64,000 bases of DNA, from contig CP083824.1 of NCBI GenBank assembly GCA_023023105.1, positions 3,162,001 to 3,226,000 on the forward strand, written 5' to 3'. Made by a program: the position numbers and the translations under genes. Below are positions 52,398-62,081 of this stretch, in pieces. Under the pieces are notes generated by a model, which was given only the letters and a program-made list of their open reading frames with translations, had not been told where the DNA came from and did not search any database. Every line of letters begins with the position of its first letter. Position 1 is the first letter of the stretch. The DNA comes from Enterobacter ludwigii. GTDB lineage: Bacteria; Pseudomonadota; Gammaproteobacteria; Enterobacterales; Enterobacteriaceae.

Positions 52398-52670
52398 TTA
52401 TTGTCTTTCGAACCAGGCACGCAGTTGCGCTTCAAGTTCGTTGATGTCGATGATGTTGTTGATCACCACCAGCTGGCTTTCCGGAACGCTGGCGCTGGCC
52501 GCAATGTCTTTTGCCATCACGAACAGGTCGGCCGCGCCCGGTGTGGCCGAGGAGAGATCGGAGTGTTCAACCTCGGCCTCAATCTCCAGCTTTTTGAGCA
52601 CCTTTTTGATATTCATTTCGACCATAAAACTACTGCCCAGGCCAGAACCGCAAATAGCCATGATTTTCAT
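52398..52670 (-). CDS. PTS EIIB component, ascorbate/lactose type
   Basis: A 90-residue cytoplasmic phosphocarrier. The phosphorylated cysteine is C7 in MKIMAICGSGLGSSF, the P-loop of the SgaB type. It starts with GGGGACAAC before the ATG and lies 21 bases before the EIIC start. It receives phosphate from the EIIA encoded just upstream and passes it to the incoming sugar. Confidence 0.95.
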   Translation of the reverse strand: MKIMAICGSGLGSSFMVEMNIKKVLKKLEIEAEVEHSDLSSATPGAADLFVMAKDIAASASVPESQLVVINNIIDINELEAQLRAWFERQ

Positions 52671-52750
52671 TGTTGTCCCCTTTTTTTGAGTAGAGCACGC
52701 CCCATCACGCCGGCGCGTAATGTTGTGAAAAATCGAATTAAAGAATTAAA

Positions 52751-53194
52751 TCAGAAGCGGTCAATAATCGTTTTAATTTCCTCCAGGGTATTTGCCTGAT
52801 GCAATTCAGCCATATCTTCATCGCTGGAAAATAGCTCAGCCAGTGCAGAAATCATCTCGATATGGCTATGTTTGTCCGGCGCCGCGAGCATAATAATGAC
52901 ATCGACAGGGTCAAACTCACCGGCACCAAAAGAGACGCCCTGTTTTAGTTTTAATAAAGACAACCCCAGTCCTTTGGCGCCTTCCTCCGGCCGCGCATGC
53001 GGCATCGCCAGCCCTGGTGCCAGCACATAGTAAGGTCCTAATGTACGATGTTGTTCAACGATCGCCGTGACGTATTCCGGCGCGATCACCTGCAGATCCA
53101 GCAACGGTTTTGCACAGATCTCCAGCGCCTGTGGCCAGCTTTCAACGCTTTCCTGAAGCGTGATGGTTGTATCATATATCCATTTATTCAGCAC
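52751..53194 (-). CDS. PTS EIIA component, mannitol/fructose-type
   Basis: First gene of the operon: a 147-residue EIIA of the Fru/Mtl/Ntr type. The phosphorylated histidine is H66 (LAMPHARPEEGA), with a second conserved histidine at H109/H111 (PDKHSHIEM). An 80-base gap separates it from EIIB. It is transcribed away from the LacI-type regulator, with operators and a CRP site in the gap. Confidence 0.94.
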   Translation of the reverse strand: MLNKWIYDTTITLQESVESWPQALEICAKPLLDLQVIAPEYVTAIVEQHRTLGPYYVLAPGLAMPHARPEEGAKGLGLSLLKLKQGVSFGAGEFDPVDVIIMLAAPDKHSHIEMISALAELFSSDEDMAELHQANTLEEIKTIIDRF

Positions 53195-53255
53195 TTTTCA
53201 CTCCCGTCACACTGCAAAAGATGAGCAAACTTTATTCAACACATCAATACTTGGC

Positions 53256-53271
53256 TGCGATCAAGATCACA
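53256..53271. promoter_or_regulatory. CRP site upstream of the PTS operon
   Basis: TGCGATCAAGATCACA matches TGTGA-N6-TCACA except for one base. The inner bases TCAAGA also resemble the optimal TCTAGA. It is centred about 70 bases from the EIIA start. Confidence 0.75.
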
Positions 53272-53273
53272 AA

Positions 53274-53285
53274 GATAGCGCTACC
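53274..53285. promoter_or_regulatory. Operator-like palindrome 1
   Basis: GATAGCGCTACC has the core TAGCGCTA and is adjacent to the CRP site. Its centre is 34 bases from that of the second copy, about three helical turns, fitting a DNA loop or cooperative binding by the LacI-type regulator encoded next to it. Confidence 0.6.
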
Positions 53286-53306
53286 AACCGCTAACATTCA
53301 GAAATG

Positions 53307-53320
53307 TGATAGCGCTATCA
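53307..53320. promoter_or_regulatory. Operator-like palindrome 2
   Basis: TGATAGCGCTATCA is a perfect 14-base palindrome with a central GC, a form found in some LacI-family operators. It is most likely the main binding site of the adjacent regulator. Confidence 0.7.
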
Positions 53321-53429
53321 AATTGTAATCATGGAGTGAAATCACAGCAAAAAAAGGGATTTAGGGCGTATACTGCCTGTCACGTGAAACGAAGGAAAAT
53401 AAGAACGCGTCTGGTCAGCAGGAAGGTGT

Positions 53430-54449
53430 ATGTCTCTAACCCGAAAACGGCGCAGTACCGGTAAAGTGACACTCGCCGATGTCGCACAGCTTGCCGGTGT
53501 GGGCACGATGACCGTGTCCCGTGCACTCCGCACGCCCGAACAGGTTTCCGATAAACTGCGAGAAAAAATTGAAGCCGCGGTGCAAGAGTTAGGTTATATG
53601 CCCAATCTTGCGGCCAGTGCACTGGCCTCAGCCTCGTCATGGACGATTGCGATGGTCGTTCCTAATCTCTCCGAGGCCGGCTGTTCAGAGATGTTCGCCG
53701 GGCTACAGCAGGTGCTGCAGCCTGCCGGCTATCAGATCATGCTGGCAGAATCCCAGCATCGTCTTGAACAGGAAGAGAAGCTGCTGGAGACACTGCTGGC
53801 GTCGAATATTGCCGCCGCCATTTTGCTCAGTGTTGAACACACTGACACTGTTCGCCACTGGCTGAAAAATGCCTCCATTCCGGTAATGGAAATGGGGGCC
53901 ATGCGTGCCGATCCGATTGATATGAATATCGGGATTGATAACGTAGCGGCCATGTACGAACTGACGGAAATGGTCATTAAGCGCGGCTATCAAAATATTG
54001 GTCTGCTGTGCGCCAACCAGGAACAGTGGATTTTCCAGCAGCATTTACAGGGCTGGTACAAAGCGATGCTTCGCCACCATATGTCACCGAACCGGGTCAT
54101 TAACGCTGCCATGCCGCCAGTTTTCTCGACCGGCGCCGCGCAACTGCCGGAATTCCTGCTGGCATGGCCTGAACTGGATGCGCTGGTGTGCGTCTCAGAC
54201 GAACTGGCCTGTGGCGCGCTGTATGAATGTCAGCGCAGGCGAATCAAGGTACCAGACGATCTGGCGGTGGTAGGCTTTGGCGACAGCGATGTGAGCCGCG
54301 TCTGTCAGCCGCCGCTGACGACGATGGCAGTGCCGCATCGTAAGATTGGGATTGAAGCAGGGAAAGCACTTCTGGAACGTCTGAATGACGGAGACTGGCG
54401 CGATCAAAAGCCCATCGCGTCCAGTCTGTGTCTGCGAGAGAGTTGCTAA
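53430..54449 (+). CDS. LacI-family transcriptional regulator of the PTS-transketolase operon
   Basis: A 339-residue LacI/GntR-like repressor. The helix-turn-helix is at residues 13-35 (VTLADVAQLAGVGTMTVSRAL), followed by the hinge helix (NLAASALASASS) and a periplasmic-binding-protein-like effector domain (IAMVVPNLSEAG, IPVMEMGAMRADPIDMNIGID, DDLAVVGFGDSDVSRVCQPPLTTM). The GntR-like sequence of the hinge and effector region suggests a sugar-acid or pentose-like ligand, but this is inference. It is divergent from the operon it presumably controls and convergent with yfcD, three bases away. Confidence 0.9.
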   Translation: MSLTRKRRSTGKVTLADVAQLAGVGTMTVSRALRTPEQVSDKLREKIEAAVQELGYMPNLAASALASASSWTIAMVVPNLSEAGCSEMFAGLQQVLQPAGYQIMLAESQHRLEQEEKLLETLLASNIAAAILLSVEHTDTVRHWLKNASIPVMEMGAMRADPIDMNIGIDNVAAMYELTEMVIKRGYQNIGLLCANQEQWIFQQHLQGWYKAMLRHHMSPNRVINAAMPPVFSTGAAQLPEFLLAWPELDALVCVSDELACGALYECQRRRIKVPDDLAVVGFGDSDVSRVCQPPLTTMAVPHRKIGIEAGKALLERLNDGDWRDQKPIASSLCLRESC

Positions 54450-54452
54450 GGC

Positions 54453-55007
54453 TTACTCAGCCTCTTCCTCTTTCTCTGATTTGGTCGACTCGTTATTCGC
54501 GTTACGGCTCATCCACAGTGCCAGCGCTTTTAATGAATCTGGAGTGAACTCGTCGCAACGCGCGGTAATTTCTTCCGGCGTCATCCAGTTCACTTCGCTG
54601 ACTTCTTCTTCCTGCAGGGCAAACGGCCCGTGAGAGACGCAGCTAAACAACCCGCCCCAGACGCGGCAGTTTTCATCCTCAAAATAGAACTGCCCATGTT
54701 CGGCAAACGGTACGCCCGCAATACCTAACTCTTCTTCCGCTTCACGACGCGCGGAATCCAGCAGCACTTCATCAGCCTGGACCACACCGCCTGCAGTGGC
54801 ATCCAGCATACCCGGGAGAAAATCTTTGGTGTCCGTGCGGCGCTGAACCAGAATTTTACCCATACCGTCATGAACAACGATATATGTCGCACGATGACGC
54901 AGACGTTCCGCACGCATTTGTTCGCGGCTGGCCTGCGCGATCACTTCATTCTCTTCGCTGACAATGTCAACCCACTCTGTACTTGCCAAATGATTCTGCT
55001 CCACCAT
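54453..55007 (-). CDS. yfcD: Nudix hydrolase YfcD
   Basis: A 184-residue Nudix protein of unknown physiological substrate. The Nudix box is complete: G74-x5-E80-x7-RE(88-89)-x2-EE(92-93)-x-G95 in [20 protein letters not shown]. The N-terminal part ([17 protein letters not shown]) resembles the isopentenyl-diphosphate isomerase-like Nudix group. It is preceded by a weak ribosome site, and a variable acidic tail (SEKEEEAE) ends it. It is convergent with the regulator gene, three bases apart, and no terminator is visible between the two. Confidence 0.95.
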   Translation of the reverse strand: MVEQNHLASTEWVDIVSEENEVIAQASREQMRAERLRHRATYIVVHDGMGKILVQRRTDTKDFLPGMLDATAGGVVQADEVLLDSARREAEEELGIAGVPFAEHGQFYFEDENCRVWGGLFSCVSHGPFALQEEEVSEVNWMTPEEITARCDEFTPDSLKALALWMSRNANNESTKSEKEEEAE

Positions 55008-55062
55008 CGGGAAACCTTCTCGTCTAAGCGCTCTTTCGGCGCGTTTGCAGTTGAGGTGTAAC

Positions 55063-55614
55063 TTACGGATTAATCGCTACCTGCGCAATAACTTGCTGAT
55101 CATTAAGTGCGATAACGCTTAACGTATTTCCATCGAGCATGCCATAGCTCGCAGGGTATCCGCCTTTGGGTATGCTGACCGACCCCGGGTTAAAGTGATA
55201 AATCTCACCGCGCTTTTCAGCAACCGGAATATGAGTATGACCGTAAACCAGGACATCGCCAGCCGCCAGCGTCGGGAGATTATCCGGGCTAAAAAGATGC
55301 CCATGCGTCAGAAACAGGCGACTTTTTTCCAGCAGTACCTGTTGCCACGGCGCGGTAAGAGGAAAATGCAACAGCATCTGATCGACTTCGCTGTCGCAGT
55401 TACCGCGAACGGCGATGATGCGCGAGGCATGCTGGTTGAGCTTTTCCGCCACTTGCGCCGGGGCATAGCCTTCCGGTAGCGCATTACGCGGTCCGTGATT
55501 GAGCACATCGCCCAGAATGATCAGCCACTGCGCACCGCTTTGCGCAAACAGGGAAAGAACTCGCTCGGTAGCGGGCAGCGATCCATGGATATCCGACGCA
55601 AACATTAGTTTCAT
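55063..55614 (-). CDS. yfcE: Metallophosphodiesterase YfcE
   Basis: A 183-residue calcineurin-like phosphoesterase, active on simple phosphodiesters in vitro in E. coli. The dimetal site is visible: D8 and H10 (ASDIHG), D36 (ILGDVLNHG), N72 (RGNCDSE), H104 (THGH) and H126, H128 (YGHTHIP). It is transcribed with yfcD, 55 bases before it. A natural substrate is not known. Confidence 0.95.
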   Translation of the reverse strand: MKLMFASDIHGSLPATERVLSLFAQSGAQWLIILGDVLNHGPRNALPEGYAPAQVAEKLNQHASRIIAVRGNCDSEVDQMLLHFPLTAPWQQVLLEKSRLFLTHGHLFSPDNLPTLAAGDVLVYGHTHIPVAEKRGEIYHFNPGSVSIPKGGYPASYGMLDGNTLSVIALNDQQVIAQVAINP

Positions 55615-55670
55615 CAGTCACTCCTCGGGAAAACAAACTACCCTTATCATACCTGAAGCGCCAGGGGTTA

Positions 55671-56393
<723 letters not shown>

Positions 56394-56454
56394 TTACAAC
56401 AACCACCTATACTCATTTTCATGACGCCATTCTTCACATGGAGAAGAGTTGAAA

Positions 56455-57084
56455 ATGATCGACCTTTATTATGCCCCTACCCCAAACGGCCAAAAGATCA
56501 CCCTCTTTCTTGAAGAGGCCGAACTGGATTACCGGATCATTCGCGTGGATATCAGCAAAGGCGATCAATTTAGCCCTCTCTTTCTGGCTATCTCACCAAA
56601 CAATAAAATCCCAGCCATCATAGATAACCAGCCAGTGGATGGGGGCAGACCATTGAGCCTGTTTGAATCCGGCGAAATTTTGCTCTACCTGGCGGAAAAA
56701 ACCGGCAAACTGTTGAGCGGTGAATTGCGTGAACGCCCCCATACTTTGCAATGGCTGTTCTGGCAGGTGAGTGGGCTGGGTCCCATGCTGGGGCAAAATC
56801 ACCATTTTACCGCTTACGCCCCGCAGCCCATTCCCTATGCGATAGAACGTTACCAGGTAGAAACTCAACGGCTCTATGGCGTCCTGAATCGTCGCCTGGA
56901 GAAAACGCCGTGGCTCGGGGGCGATCATTACAGTATTGCTGATATCGCCTGCTGGCCATGGGTGAATACCTTCGAAAAGCACCGAATTGACCTGGCCTCT
57001 TACCCGGCGGTGAACAACTGGTTTGAGCGTATTCGGACCCGCCCGGCCACCGAACGCGCGATGCAAAAAATTCAGCAAATTTAA
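56455..57084 (+). CDS. yfcG: GSH-dependent disulfide-bond oxidoreductase YfcG
   Basis: A 209-residue Nu-class GST with disulfide-bond reductase activity in E. coli. T9 and N11 in APTPNGQK correspond to the residues that hold glutathione. The conserved SISPNNKIPAI-like segment is AISPNNKIPAII, followed by FESGEILLYLAEK. The ATG at 56455 gives the usual N-terminus MIDLYYAP. A TTG two codons upstream (56449) has a slightly better ribosome spacing and cannot be excluded. Confidence 0.95.
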   Translation: MIDLYYAPTPNGQKITLFLEEAELDYRIIRVDISKGDQFSPLFLAISPNNKIPAIIDNQPVDGGRPLSLFESGEILLYLAEKTGKLLSGELRERPHTLQWLFWQVSGLGPMLGQNHHFTAYAPQPIPYAIERYQVETQRLYGVLNRRLEKTPWLGGDHYSIADIACWPWVNTFEKHRIDLASYPAVNNWFERIRTRPATERAMQKIQQI

Positions 57085-57151
57085 CCCTGTATGAGGCTGG
57101 GTGCCTCTCATGTATTATGAGCCGGAAATACTGACACGGAGAAGACCTGCA

Positions 57152-57520
57152 ATGTCACAGCCAGACGCTATTATTCGTATAAAAAATTTACGCCTGCGTA
57201 CCTTCATCGGTATCAAAGAGGAAGAGATCGCCAACCGTCAGGATATTGTCATTAACGTGGTGATTCACTACCCGGCAGATAAAGCGCGGGCGAGTGAAGA
57301 CATCAATGATGCGCTGAACTACCGCACCATCACCAAAAACATCATCCAGTACGTGGAAAATAACCGCTTCTCTCTGCTGGAAAAATTAACTCAGGATGTG
57401 CTCGACATCGCACGCGAACATCACTGGGTCACTTATGCTGAAGTAGAGATCGATAAACTTCACGCCCTGCGTTATGCCGATTCCGTCTCCATGACGTTAA
57501 GCTGGCAACACCAGGCGTAA
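57152..57520 (+). CDS. folX: Dihydroneopterin triphosphate 2'-epimerase
   Basis: A 122-residue FolB-like enzyme that epimerises dihydroneopterin triphosphate to the monapterin form, for tetrahydromonapterin synthesis. It starts [20 protein letters not shown], with GGAG upstream. The frame is open 17 codons earlier, but that start has no ribosome site. The conserved catalytic lysine lies in [12 protein letters not shown]. It is followed by yfcH after 13 bases. Confidence 0.96.
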   Translation: MSQPDAIIRIKNLRLRTFIGIKEEEIANRQDIVINVVIHYPADKARASEDINDALNYRTITKNIIQYVENNRFSLLEKLTQDVLDIAREHHWVTYAEVEIDKLHALRYADSVSMTLSWQHQA

Positions 57521-57533
57521 ACCTGGAGGTTGT

Positions 57534-58427
57534 ATGAAGATTTTGCTGACCGGCGGTACAGGATTGATTGGTCATCATCTCGTTGCGCGCCTGCAGGCGC
57601 TGCATCACGACATTACCGTTGTGACGCGCAGCCCGGAGAAAGCGCGCCAGGTGCTGGGGACGGGTGTCGACATCTGGAAAAATTTGTCCGAGCAGCAAAA
57701 TCTGGACGGCTTTGACGCCGTCATCAACCTGGCAGGCGAACCCATCGCCGATAAACGCTGGACGGAAGAGCAAAAACAGTTGCTCTGCAGCAGTCGGTGG
57801 AACATTACCGAAAAGCTGGTTGAGCTTATCCGCAATAGCCACACCCCGCCTTCGGTGTTGATTTCAGGCTCAGCAGTGGGCTATTACGGCGATCTCGGCG
57901 AAGTGGTAGTGACCGAGGAAGAGCCCCCCCATAACGAGTTTACCCACAAACTCTGCGCCCAGTGGGAACGCATTGCCTGTGCCGCGCAGAGCGATCGCAC
58001 CCGCGTCTGCCTGTTGCGTACCGGCGTAGTGCTTGCGCCGAAAGGCGGCATTCTGGCGAAGATGCTTCCCCCTTTCAGGCTCGGGCTCGGCGGCCCCATA
58101 GGTAATGGCCGCCAGTATATGGCGTGGATCCACATTGACGATATGGTGAACGGCATTCTCTGGCTGCTGGATAACGATCTGCGCGGGCCGTTTAACATGG
58201 TTGCGCCGTATCCGGTGCGTAACGAACAGTTTGCCCACGCGCTGGGGCACGCCCTGCATCGTCCGGCGATTTTACGTGTCCCTGCAACGGTAATTCGCCT
58301 GATAATGGGGGAAGCATCGGTGCTGGCATTAGGTGGGCAACGGGCGCTGCCAAAACGGCTGGAAGCGGCCGGATTTGCGTTCCGCTGGTATGAATTAGAA
58401 GAGGCGCTGGGGGATGTAGTACGGTGA
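57534..58427 (+). CDS. yfcH: SDR-type nucleoside-sugar epimerase-like protein YfcH
   Basis: A 297-residue SDR39U1-type protein, with a Rossmann fold at its start ([18 protein letters not shown]), a central SGSAVGYYG motif with the active-site tyrosine, and a C-terminal DUF1731 region ([26 protein letters not shown]). Substrate unknown. It is preceded by GGAGG and probably co-transcribed with folX. Confidence 0.95.
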   Translation: MKILLTGGTGLIGHHLVARLQALHHDITVVTRSPEKARQVLGTGVDIWKNLSEQQNLDGFDAVINLAGEPIADKRWTEEQKQLLCSSRWNITEKLVELIRNSHTPPSVLISGSAVGYYGDLGEVVVTEEEPPHNEFTHKLCAQWERIACAAQSDRTRVCLLRTGVVLAPKGGILAKMLPPFRLGLGGPIGNGRQYMAWIHIDDMVNGILWLLDNDLRGPFNMVAPYPVRNEQFAHALGHALHRPAILRVPATVIRLIMGEASVLALGGQRALPKRLEAAGFAFRWYELEEALGDVVR

Positions 58428-58471
58428 ATATGTTACAGTGACAGACCATGTTCCGAATAAATGGCGTAACA

Positions 58472-58981
58472 ATGGCAACGATCACCACTCCCCGGCTTCA
58501 CCTCACTCCTTTTGAACCCACTGACTGGGCCTTCTTCCGCTCGCTGCGAGAAGATCGCAGCATCATGCGCTATATGGCCGCCATCGCCCCGGAAAAAGAA
58601 ACCCGACGCGTGTTTGCCGCGCGACTCACTGCTGCCCATGTATTTGTCATTCGTTTGCGGGATGATGACACACCGCTTGGTGACATTGGCCTGCAAATCA
58701 GCCCTGAGAATCGTGAAGAGGCCGATATCGGCTATACGGTTGTGCCTGCCGCGCAGGGAAAAGGGATTGCCAGCGAGGCGCTGCGCGCGGTGTGTGACTA
58801 TGCGTTTAACCAGACCGGCGTGAAAGCGATTAACGCCTACGTGCTGGCAGATAACGGCGGCTCGGTGCGGGTATTAGAGAAAGCCGGATTTGTGCGTACG
58901 CAGGTGCTGGAAAAAGCGTATGAAATTGACGGCGTGCGCTATGACGACTGGGTGTATCGGCTGGAGTGCGGTACAGTTTGA
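58472..58981 (+). CDS. GNAT-family N-acetyltransferase, RimJ/RimL-like
   Basis: A 169-residue GNAT protein, starting MATITTPRLHLTPFEPTDW. An ATG at 58448 is in frame, adds eight residues, and neither start has a clear ribosome site. The acetyl-CoA-binding motif is EEADIGYTVVPAAQGKGIAS (V-x-P-A-x-Q-G-K-G), followed by the NAYVLADNGGSVRVLEKAGF core. The pattern is that of ribosomal-protein N-acetyltransferase-like enzymes, but the target is unknown. It takes the place where E. coli K-12 has a transposase-like gene (yfcI/rpnB) beside hisP. It is convergent with hisP. Confidence 0.88.
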   Translation: MATITTPRLHLTPFEPTDWAFFRSLREDRSIMRYMAAIAPEKETRRVFAARLTAAHVFVIRLRDDDTPLGDIGLQISPENREEADIGYTVVPAAQGKGIASEALRAVCDYAFNQTGVKAINAYVLADNGGSVRVLEKAGFVRTQVLEKAYEIDGVRYDDWVYRLECGTV

Positions 58982-58994
58982 TGCCGCACTCCAG

Positions 58995-59016
58995 CCCTCT
59001 CCCAAAGGGGAGAGGG
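58995..59016. repeat. GC-rich palindrome between the GNAT gene and hisP
   Basis: CCCTCTCCC/GGGGAGAGGG around AAA. It is probably a REP-like intergenic palindrome or terminator for the two convergent transcripts. A related palindrome lies between hisJ and hisQ (61255-61275). Confidence 0.7.
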
Positions 59017-59028
59017 AGAAAGGCAAAT

Positions 59029-59802
59029 CTACTTCAGTGAGCCCTTCAGGAACTGCTGCAAACGCGGGCTTTGCGGATTTGCCAGCACCTCGTCCGGATG
59101 CCCCTGCTCTTCTATTTTCCCCTGATGCAGGAAGATAACGTGATTCGAGACGTTACGGGCGAAGCCCATCTCATGGGTGACCACCACCATCGTTTTCCCC
59201 TCTTCGGCCAGTTTCTGCATGATGCGCAGCACTTCGCCAACGAGTTCAGGGTCCAGCGCGGAGGTCGGTTCGTCGAACAGCAATACCTCGGGTTCCATCG
59301 CCAGCGCGCGGGCGATGGACACACGCTGCTGCTGACCACCGGAGAGATGCACCGGGTATTTCATCTGCTGGCGCTCGTCGATACCCACTTTTGCCAGGTA
59401 TTTCACCGCGCGCTCGCGGGCTTCCTGCTTGCTCAGGCCCAGCACCTGAATCGGCGCTTCCATCACGTTCTCCAGCACCGTCATATGGCTCCAGAGGTTG
59501 AAGTGCTGGAACACCATCGTCAGGCGCGTACGCAGCAGTCGCAGCTGATTCTTATCTGCAACCTTGAGCTGACCGTCTTTGTCACGGACCAGGTTGATAT
59601 TCTGTCCGCTCACCACAATCGAGCCTTCACTCGGTTTTTCGAGGAAGTTGATGCAGCGCAGGAAGGTACTTTTTCCCGAGCCGGATGAGCCGATAATACT
59701 GATCACGTCGCCCGCATTCGCCTGCAGCGACACCCCTTTCAGCACTTCATGTTCGCCGTAGCGTTTGTGCAAATCAATAACGTTTAATTTGTTCTCAGCC
59801 AT
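59029..59802 (-). CDS. hisP: Histidine/lysine-arginine-ornithine ABC transporter, ATPase
   Basis: Energises uptake through HisQM. It has 257 residues from the second of two adjacent ATGs ([16 protein letters not shown]). Walker A is G38-SSGSGKS-45, the signature LSGGQ is at 153-157, and Walker B LLFDE is at 174-178, with the D-loop SALD after it and the switch histidine in VVTHEMGFA. It is last in hisJQMP, 8 bases after hisM. Confidence 0.98.
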   Translation of the reverse strand: MAENKLNVIDLHKRYGEHEVLKGVSLQANAGDVISIIGSSGSGKSTFLRCINFLEKPSEGSIVVSGQNINLVRDKDGQLKVADKNQLRLLRTRLTMVFQHFNLWSHMTVLENVMEAPIQVLGLSKQEARERAVKYLAKVGIDERQQMKYPVHLSGGQQQRVSIARALAMEPEVLLFDEPTSALDPELVGEVLRIMQKLAEEGKTMVVVTHEMGFARNVSNHVIFLHQGKIEEQGHPDEVLANPQSPRLQQFLKGSLK

Positions 59803-59810
59803 CATCTTTC

Positions 59811-60527
59811 TCAGTGCGTCGAAGAAGGTTTTATATGCTGCAACCAGCGTTTTTCAGCCTTACGGAACAGGCTAATCAGAACATAAGAGATAATTAAATA
59901 GAGCACCGCCGCAATGCCAAACGCGGTAAACGGCTGATAGGTCGCGGAGTTAATATCGCGCGCAATTTTAAGCAGATCCGGCACCGTCGCGGTAAAGGCG
60001 AGCGCGGTGGAGTGCAGCATCAAAATCACTTCGTTACTGTACGCCGGTAGCGCGATACGCAGTGCCGACGGCAGAATAATGCAGCGGTAAAGTTTCACTG
60101 ACGAGAAACCGTACGCGCGCGCCGCCTCGATTTCACCGTAAGGCACGGAACGAATTGCCCCCGCGAAAATCTCGGTGGTATAGGCGCAGGTATTGAGCGT
60201 CAACGCCAGCACCGTACAGTTCAGGCCACTGCGGAAGAACGCATTCAGCATCTCAGTGCCTTTTACGATCTCAAGCGTGTACATCCCCGAATAGAACACC
60301 AGCAGCTGCACGTACAGCGGTGTGCCGCGAAACACATAGGTAAACAGCCAGATCGGGAACTGGATATATTTATTGTTCGACACGCGGCCAATGGCAAGAA
60401 ACACCGCCAGAATTCCGCCCATCACCACGGAGGAGATCAGCAGCCAGAGCGTAATCGCCACGCCGGTAAAGCGATAGCCATCTGTCCACAGCAGCGATTT
60501 CCAGTATTCCTGAATAATCTCAATCAC
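59811..60527 (-). CDS. hisM: Histidine/LAO ABC transporter, permease HisM
   Basis: Inner-membrane permease of 238 residues and five helices, pairing with HisQ. The coupling loop that contacts HisP is [19 protein letters not shown], with the EAA motif typical of amino-acid permeases (EAARAYG---L). Its start overlaps the hisQ stop by four bases. A basic C-terminal tail follows ([15 protein letters not shown]). Confidence 0.97.
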   Translation of the reverse strand: MIEIIQEYWKSLLWTDGYRFTGVAITLWLLISSVVMGGILAVFLAIGRVSNNKYIQFPIWLFTYVFRGTPLYVQLLVFYSGMYTLEIVKGTEMLNAFFRSGLNCTVLALTLNTCAYTTEIFAGAIRSVPYGEIEAARAYGFSSVKLYRCIILPSALRIALPAYSNEVILMLHSTALAFTATVPDLLKIARDINSATYQPFTAFGIAAVLYLIISYVLISLFRKAEKRWLQHIKPSSTH

Positions 60528-61210
60528 AGGTCAGCCCTCTTCACACCCACGGAGTAGCGACGCTCGAGCAGAAGCAGCACACCATTGGAGACGGTCGTAA
60601 AGACCAGATAAATCACGCCACAGACCACCGCAAAGTAGAACGGCTCCCAGGTGCTCTTGCCCGCCAGCTGAGTCGCTTTAACGACGTCTTCCAGACCGAG
60701 CAGCGAGACCAGCGCCGTCGCTTTGAGGATAACCTGCCAGTTGTTACCGATACCCGGAAGCGCATAGCGCATCATGGCCGGGAACATGATTCGGCGAAAC
60801 GTTTGTGAGGAGGTAAAACCAAATGCGGTTGCCGCCTCAATGTGACCTTTCGGCACGGCCATGTAAGCACCGCGGAAAGTTTCAGTGAAGTAGGCTCCGT
60901 AGATAAAACCGAGGGTGATAATACCAGCCACCATCGGGTCAATATCAATTTGTCCCATGCCCATCGCGTCCGTCACGCTGTTCAGCGCAATCTGCAGACC
61001 GTAGAAGATAAGCAGCATCAGCACCAGATCGGGAACACCGCGAATGAGCGTGGTATAGCCTTCAAAAATCAACGCCAGTGGTTTGTTAGCTGAAAGCTTC
61101 GCACCGGCACCCGCCAGACCTATCAGCACCGCCAGCACCACGGAGCTGATCGCCAGCTCAAGGGTGACAAGCGCGCCCTGTAAAATAACGCCAGAAAATC
61201 CGTACAGCAT
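60524..61210 (-). CDS. hisQ: Histidine/LAO ABC transporter, permease HisQ
   Basis: Permease of 228 residues and five helices that contacts the binding protein and HisP. The ATG at 61210 (MLYGFSGVILQGALVTLEL) gives the E. coli length. The frame is open 18 codons further but that part has no ribosome site. The EAA loop is HIEAATAFGFTSSQTFRRI. It is separated from hisJ by 88 bases that contain a GC-rich hairpin. Confidence 0.97.
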   Translation of the reverse strand: MLYGFSGVILQGALVTLELAISSVVLAVLIGLAGAGAKLSANKPLALIFEGYTTLIRGVPDLVLMLLIFYGLQIALNSVTDAMGMGQIDIDPMVAGIITLGFIYGAYFTETFRGAYMAVPKGHIEAATAFGFTSSQTFRRIMFPAMMRYALPGIGNNWQVILKATALVSLLGLEDVVKATQLAGKSTWEPFYFAVVCGVIYLVFTTVSNGVLLLLERRYSVGVKRADL

Positions 61211-61254
61211 ACCGCGAGCCCTGTCGTATCGTGAGTGGTGGAACCGTGTCTTTT

Positions 61255-61275
61255 CCCCTCCCACTGCGGGAGGGG
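61255..61275. repeat. GC-rich palindrome in the hisJ-hisQ gap
   Basis: CCCCTCCC/GGGAGGGG around five bases. Position matches where Salmonella has REP elements between hisJ and hisQ that lower downstream expression. This one differs in sequence from the standard REP, but it is similar to the palindrome after hisP. Confidence 0.7.
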
Positions 61276-61298
61276 CCGCACGTTATTTGACGGGGCGA

Positions 61299-62081
61299 TT
61301 AGCCGCCGTAAACATTAAAATCAAAGTATTTTTTCGCCAGTTTGTCGTACGTGCCGTCAGCGCGCATTTCGGCAAACGCTTTGTTCAGCGCTTCACGTAA
61401 TTCGTTGTCTTCTTTACGCAGGCCCATACCGGTGCCCACGCCAAACAACTTCACATCCTTAATGGACGGACCGCCAAACTTGTAATCTTTACCCACCGGC
61501 GTCTTCAGGAAGCCTTCGCTCGCCGCGACTTCATCCTGGAATGCCGCATCAATACGGCCTGCCGTCAGGTCAGCATAGATATTTTCCTGGCCCTGATAGG
61601 AGACAATTTCAATCCCTTTCGGTGCCCAGTGTTCGTTACCGTAGGTTTCCTGCGTGGTGCCCTGCAGCACGCCGACGCGTTTGCCTTTCAGCGACTCCAG
61701 CGTTGGTTGAATGTCAGACGATTTCGCCACCACCAGACGGGAATCAGCCGCGTAGAGTTTGTCCGTGAAGGCAATCTCCTGCTGGCGTTTTTCGGTGATA
61801 GAGAGTGAGGACATAATCACGTCGATTTTTTTGGCTTTCAGAGAAGGGATCAACGCGTCCAGTGGGTTTTCAACGTAGGTACATTCTGCTTTGATGCGTT
61901 TGCACAGCTCATTGGCCAGATCGATGTCAAAACCAACCAGTTCACCCTTAGAATTCTTTGACTCGAATGGCGCATAGGTAGGATCGGTACCAATACGAAT
62001 TTTCTGCGGAATGGCTGCGAATGCCGCGGTGGCGCTGGAAAAAGCCAGTACCAGAGATAGTGATAACACGAGTTTTTTCAT
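61299..62081 (-). CDS. hisJ: Histidine-binding periplasmic protein
   Basis: Periplasmic solute-binding protein for L-histidine that delivers to HisQMP. It has 260 residues from the ATG at 62081 (GAGGA before it). A signal peptide ends at AFA, with AIPQK at the mature start. SBP family segments: [67 protein letters not shown] and [17 protein letters not shown]. It is close to argT, evidently a duplicate. Confidence 0.98.
   Translation of the reverse strand: MKKLVLSLSLVLAFSSATAAFAAIPQKIRIGTDPTYAPFESKNSKGELVGFDIDLANELCKRIKAECTYVENPLDALIPSLKAKKIDVIMSSLSITEKRQQEIAFTDKLYAADSRLVVAKSSDIQPTLESLKGKRVGVLQGTTQETYGNEHWAPKGIEIVSYQGQENIYADLTAGRIDAAFQDEVAASEGFLKTPVGKDYKFGGPSIKDVKLFGVGTGMGLRKEDNELREALNKAFAEMRADGTYDKLAKKYFDFNVYGG

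Larger units (their letters stand above)
53195..53429. promoter_or_regulatory. Divergent control region of the PTS-transketolase operon
   Basis: 235 bases between the EIIA gene and the regulator. It contains a near-consensus CRP site and two palindromes sharing the core TAGCGCTA. A possible -10 box TATACT lies at 53369-53374 for the regulator. The arrangement fits a catabolite-controlled, inducer-released operon with autoregulation. Confidence 0.75.
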
